14,609 nucleotides of DNA, from the NCBI GenBank assembly GCA_029062865.1, contig JAIDPG010000166.1, forward strand, positions 1-14,609, written 5' to 3'. The notes beneath the pieces were generated by a model that was not told the origin of the DNA, did not search any database, and saw only the letters and a list, made by a program, of their open reading frames with translations. Made by a program: the position numbers and the translations under genes. Below are positions 13,759 through 14,609 of the stretch, piece by piece (the first letter of the stretch is position 1; every line of letters starts with the position of its first letter). Source of the DNA: Oscillospiraceae bacterium (lineage in GTDB: Bacteria; Bacillota; Clostridia; Oscillospirales; Ruminococcaceae).

Positions 13759-14472
13759 ATGGCAAACAACTGGAAAAGCATCTGGGAAAAGCGTAAACTA
13801 AATGAGGAAGTCCTTAACTCCGATGATATAATCGAGCTTTTCACCGAGCTCAAGCGTGCCGACGGCTTTGACGTCGGCGGAGGAGAGATCGCCGCCGACG
13901 CGCTTGTAAAGCAGTACGAGGACATCAAGCAGCGCCTCGCGAAGAACTCCCCGAACCCGCTGAAGTCCGTCTACGAGTTCGGCTGCGGCAGCGGCGCGAA
14001 CCTGCTGTTGTTCGAGCGCGACGGCTTCACGTGCGGCGGCATTGACTACAGCCGCGCGCTTATCGACATCGCCGTAAAGGTGCTGAGATCGAACGACATA
14101 ACCTGCGGAGAAGCGATAGCCGCCGAGCCGGAGCCGAAGTACGACTGCATTCTCGCGAACAGCGTTATCTCGTATTTCCCCGACACGGACTACACCCAAG
14201 CGGTTCTCGAAAAAATGCTCCAAAAAACCAACTATTCGATAGGCTTGATCGACGTTCACAACATCGAGAAAAAAGAGGATTTCATCGCCTATCGCCGAGC
14301 GAACATCGAAAACTACGACGAAAAGTATCAAGACCTGAACAAGCTTTTCTACAGCAAAAAGCTGTTCCAAGATTTCGCGGAAAAGAACGGATTGAAAATC
14401 GAGATCTCCAATTCCACGGTCGAGAATTATTGGAATAATGAGTTTGTATTCAACGTTTTCTTTTATAAATAA
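13759..14472 (+). CDS. Class I SAM-dependent methyltransferase
   Basis: A 237-residue soluble enzyme with a Rossmann-type methyltransferase fold. Motif I is VYEFGCGSGANLLLFE (71-86), with the glycine-rich loop E73-G79 binding S-adenosylmethionine; D96 in GGIDYSRA (93-100) is the acidic residue expected to hold the ribose hydroxyls; YDCILANSVISYFPD (128-142) is the post-II/motif IV region. About 65 residues precede the fold, and the region after 180 (NLKKLF-type helices and the strand EFVFNVFFYK) likely forms the substrate lid and last strand. GGAGG at 13748-13752 lies 6 bases before the ATG. Its place after the transferase and YidC fusion genes suggests that it methylates part of the surface polymer or a precursor head group, which is inference; the acceptor is unknown. 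Confidence 0.88.
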   Translation: MANNWKSIWEKRKLNEEVLNSDDIIELFTELKRADGFDVGGGEIAADALVKQYEDIKQRLAKNSPNPLKSVYEFGCGSGANLLLFERDGFTCGGIDYSRALIDIAVKVLRSNDITCGEAIAAEPEPKYDCILANSVISYFPDTDYTQAVLEKMLQKTNYSIGLIDVHNIEKKEDFIAYRRANIENYDEKYQDLNKLFYSKKLFQDFAEKNGLKIEISNSTVENYWNNEFVFNVFFYK

Positions 14473-14477
14473 AATAT

Positions 14478-14499
14478 TCCCCGCCTCCGGCGGGGATTT
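14478..14499 (+). terminator. Hairpin terminator after the methyltransferase, with REP-like core
   Basis: TCCCCGCC (14478-14485) pairs with GGCGGGGA (14489-14496) around a TCC loop, followed by TTTC. It is 6 bases after the stop codon and carries the same GC core as the other REP-like hairpins, so one sequence may serve both as repeat and terminator. Confidence 0.6.
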
Positions 14500-14605
14500 C
14501 AGGCTGGCGAGAAACCCTCATCTGCGTCGTCAGCCCCACCACGGCAGCCACAACGGCTAGCCGTGGTGGGGCTTCCTAGCATCTGAGGGTTTCTCGCCAG
14601 CCTGA
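14499..14605. repeat. Large nested inverted repeat (two stacked palindromes)
   Basis: The outer arms 14499-14520 and 14584-14605 are perfect 22-base reverse complements. Inside, AGCCCCACCACGGC (14532-14545) and GCCGTGGTGGGGCT (14560-14573) are perfect 14-base complements, and AGCC (14546-14549) with GGCT (14555-14558) extends that stem past a bulged A to a 5-base loop. The single strand could fold into a two-tier hairpin of 107 nucleotides joined by an internal loop. No gene lies within. It could be a MITE-like element, a structured RNA or a strong transcription barrier; its continuation cannot be judged because the window ends 4 bases later. Confidence 0.85.
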
Positions 14606-14609
14606 TAAC

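Overview
The window looks like chromosome of a Gram-positive anaerobe of the Clostridia, probably an Oscillospiraceae/Ruminococcaceae-type gut bacterium. This is inferred from strong purine-rich ribosome binding sites, sigma-A-like promoters, a remnant of a TnpX/TndX-type serine recombinase, an L28 with zinc-ribbon cysteines, a clostridial-type YidC, and teichoic-acid-type enzymes. No species can be named from sequence alone.

Left part (1-3420) is more AT-rich and accessory in character. It holds a LysR regulator with its terminator, a minus-strand SLOG/YpsA-like gene facing away from an XRE-type regulator across a perfect 11-bp inverted repeat that covers the SLOG promoter, and a decayed large serine recombinase that has lost its catalytic N-terminus and is frameshifted near its C-terminus. 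The SLOG reading frame has an ideal AGGAGG and its family N-terminal motif but no ATG, GTG or TTG there.

Middle part (3420-7710) is housekeeping. It contains tRNA-Leu(GAG) on the minus strand with a consensus promoter, a divergent promoter sharing 16 bases with it, a 44-45 bp tandem repeat array in the leader of a PLP aminotransferase, a SUKH/SMI1-like gene overlapping that gene by one base, a small membrane protein, tryptophanyl-tRNA synthetase, and ribosomal protein L28 with promoter and terminator.

Right part (7757-14472) appears to be a cell-surface polymer locus. Two tandem paralogous polytopic sulfatase/alkaline-phosphatase-superfamily transferases (LtaS-like layout) are followed by a single 698-residue protein that joins a complete YidC/Oxa1 insertase domain to a TagB/TagF-like CDP-glycerol glycerophosphotransferase domain. 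Then come a translationally coupled one-helix membrane protein and a SAM-dependent methyltransferase. I infer that they build or decorate a glycerol-phosphate-type polymer; the substrate is unknown. GC-rich REP-like hairpins (core TCCCCGCC-nnn-GGCGGGGA) sit in three of the gaps, and the window ends in a roughly 107-base nested inverted repeat with perfect 22-base outer arms. The YidC-glycerophosphotransferase fusion is the most notable observation.
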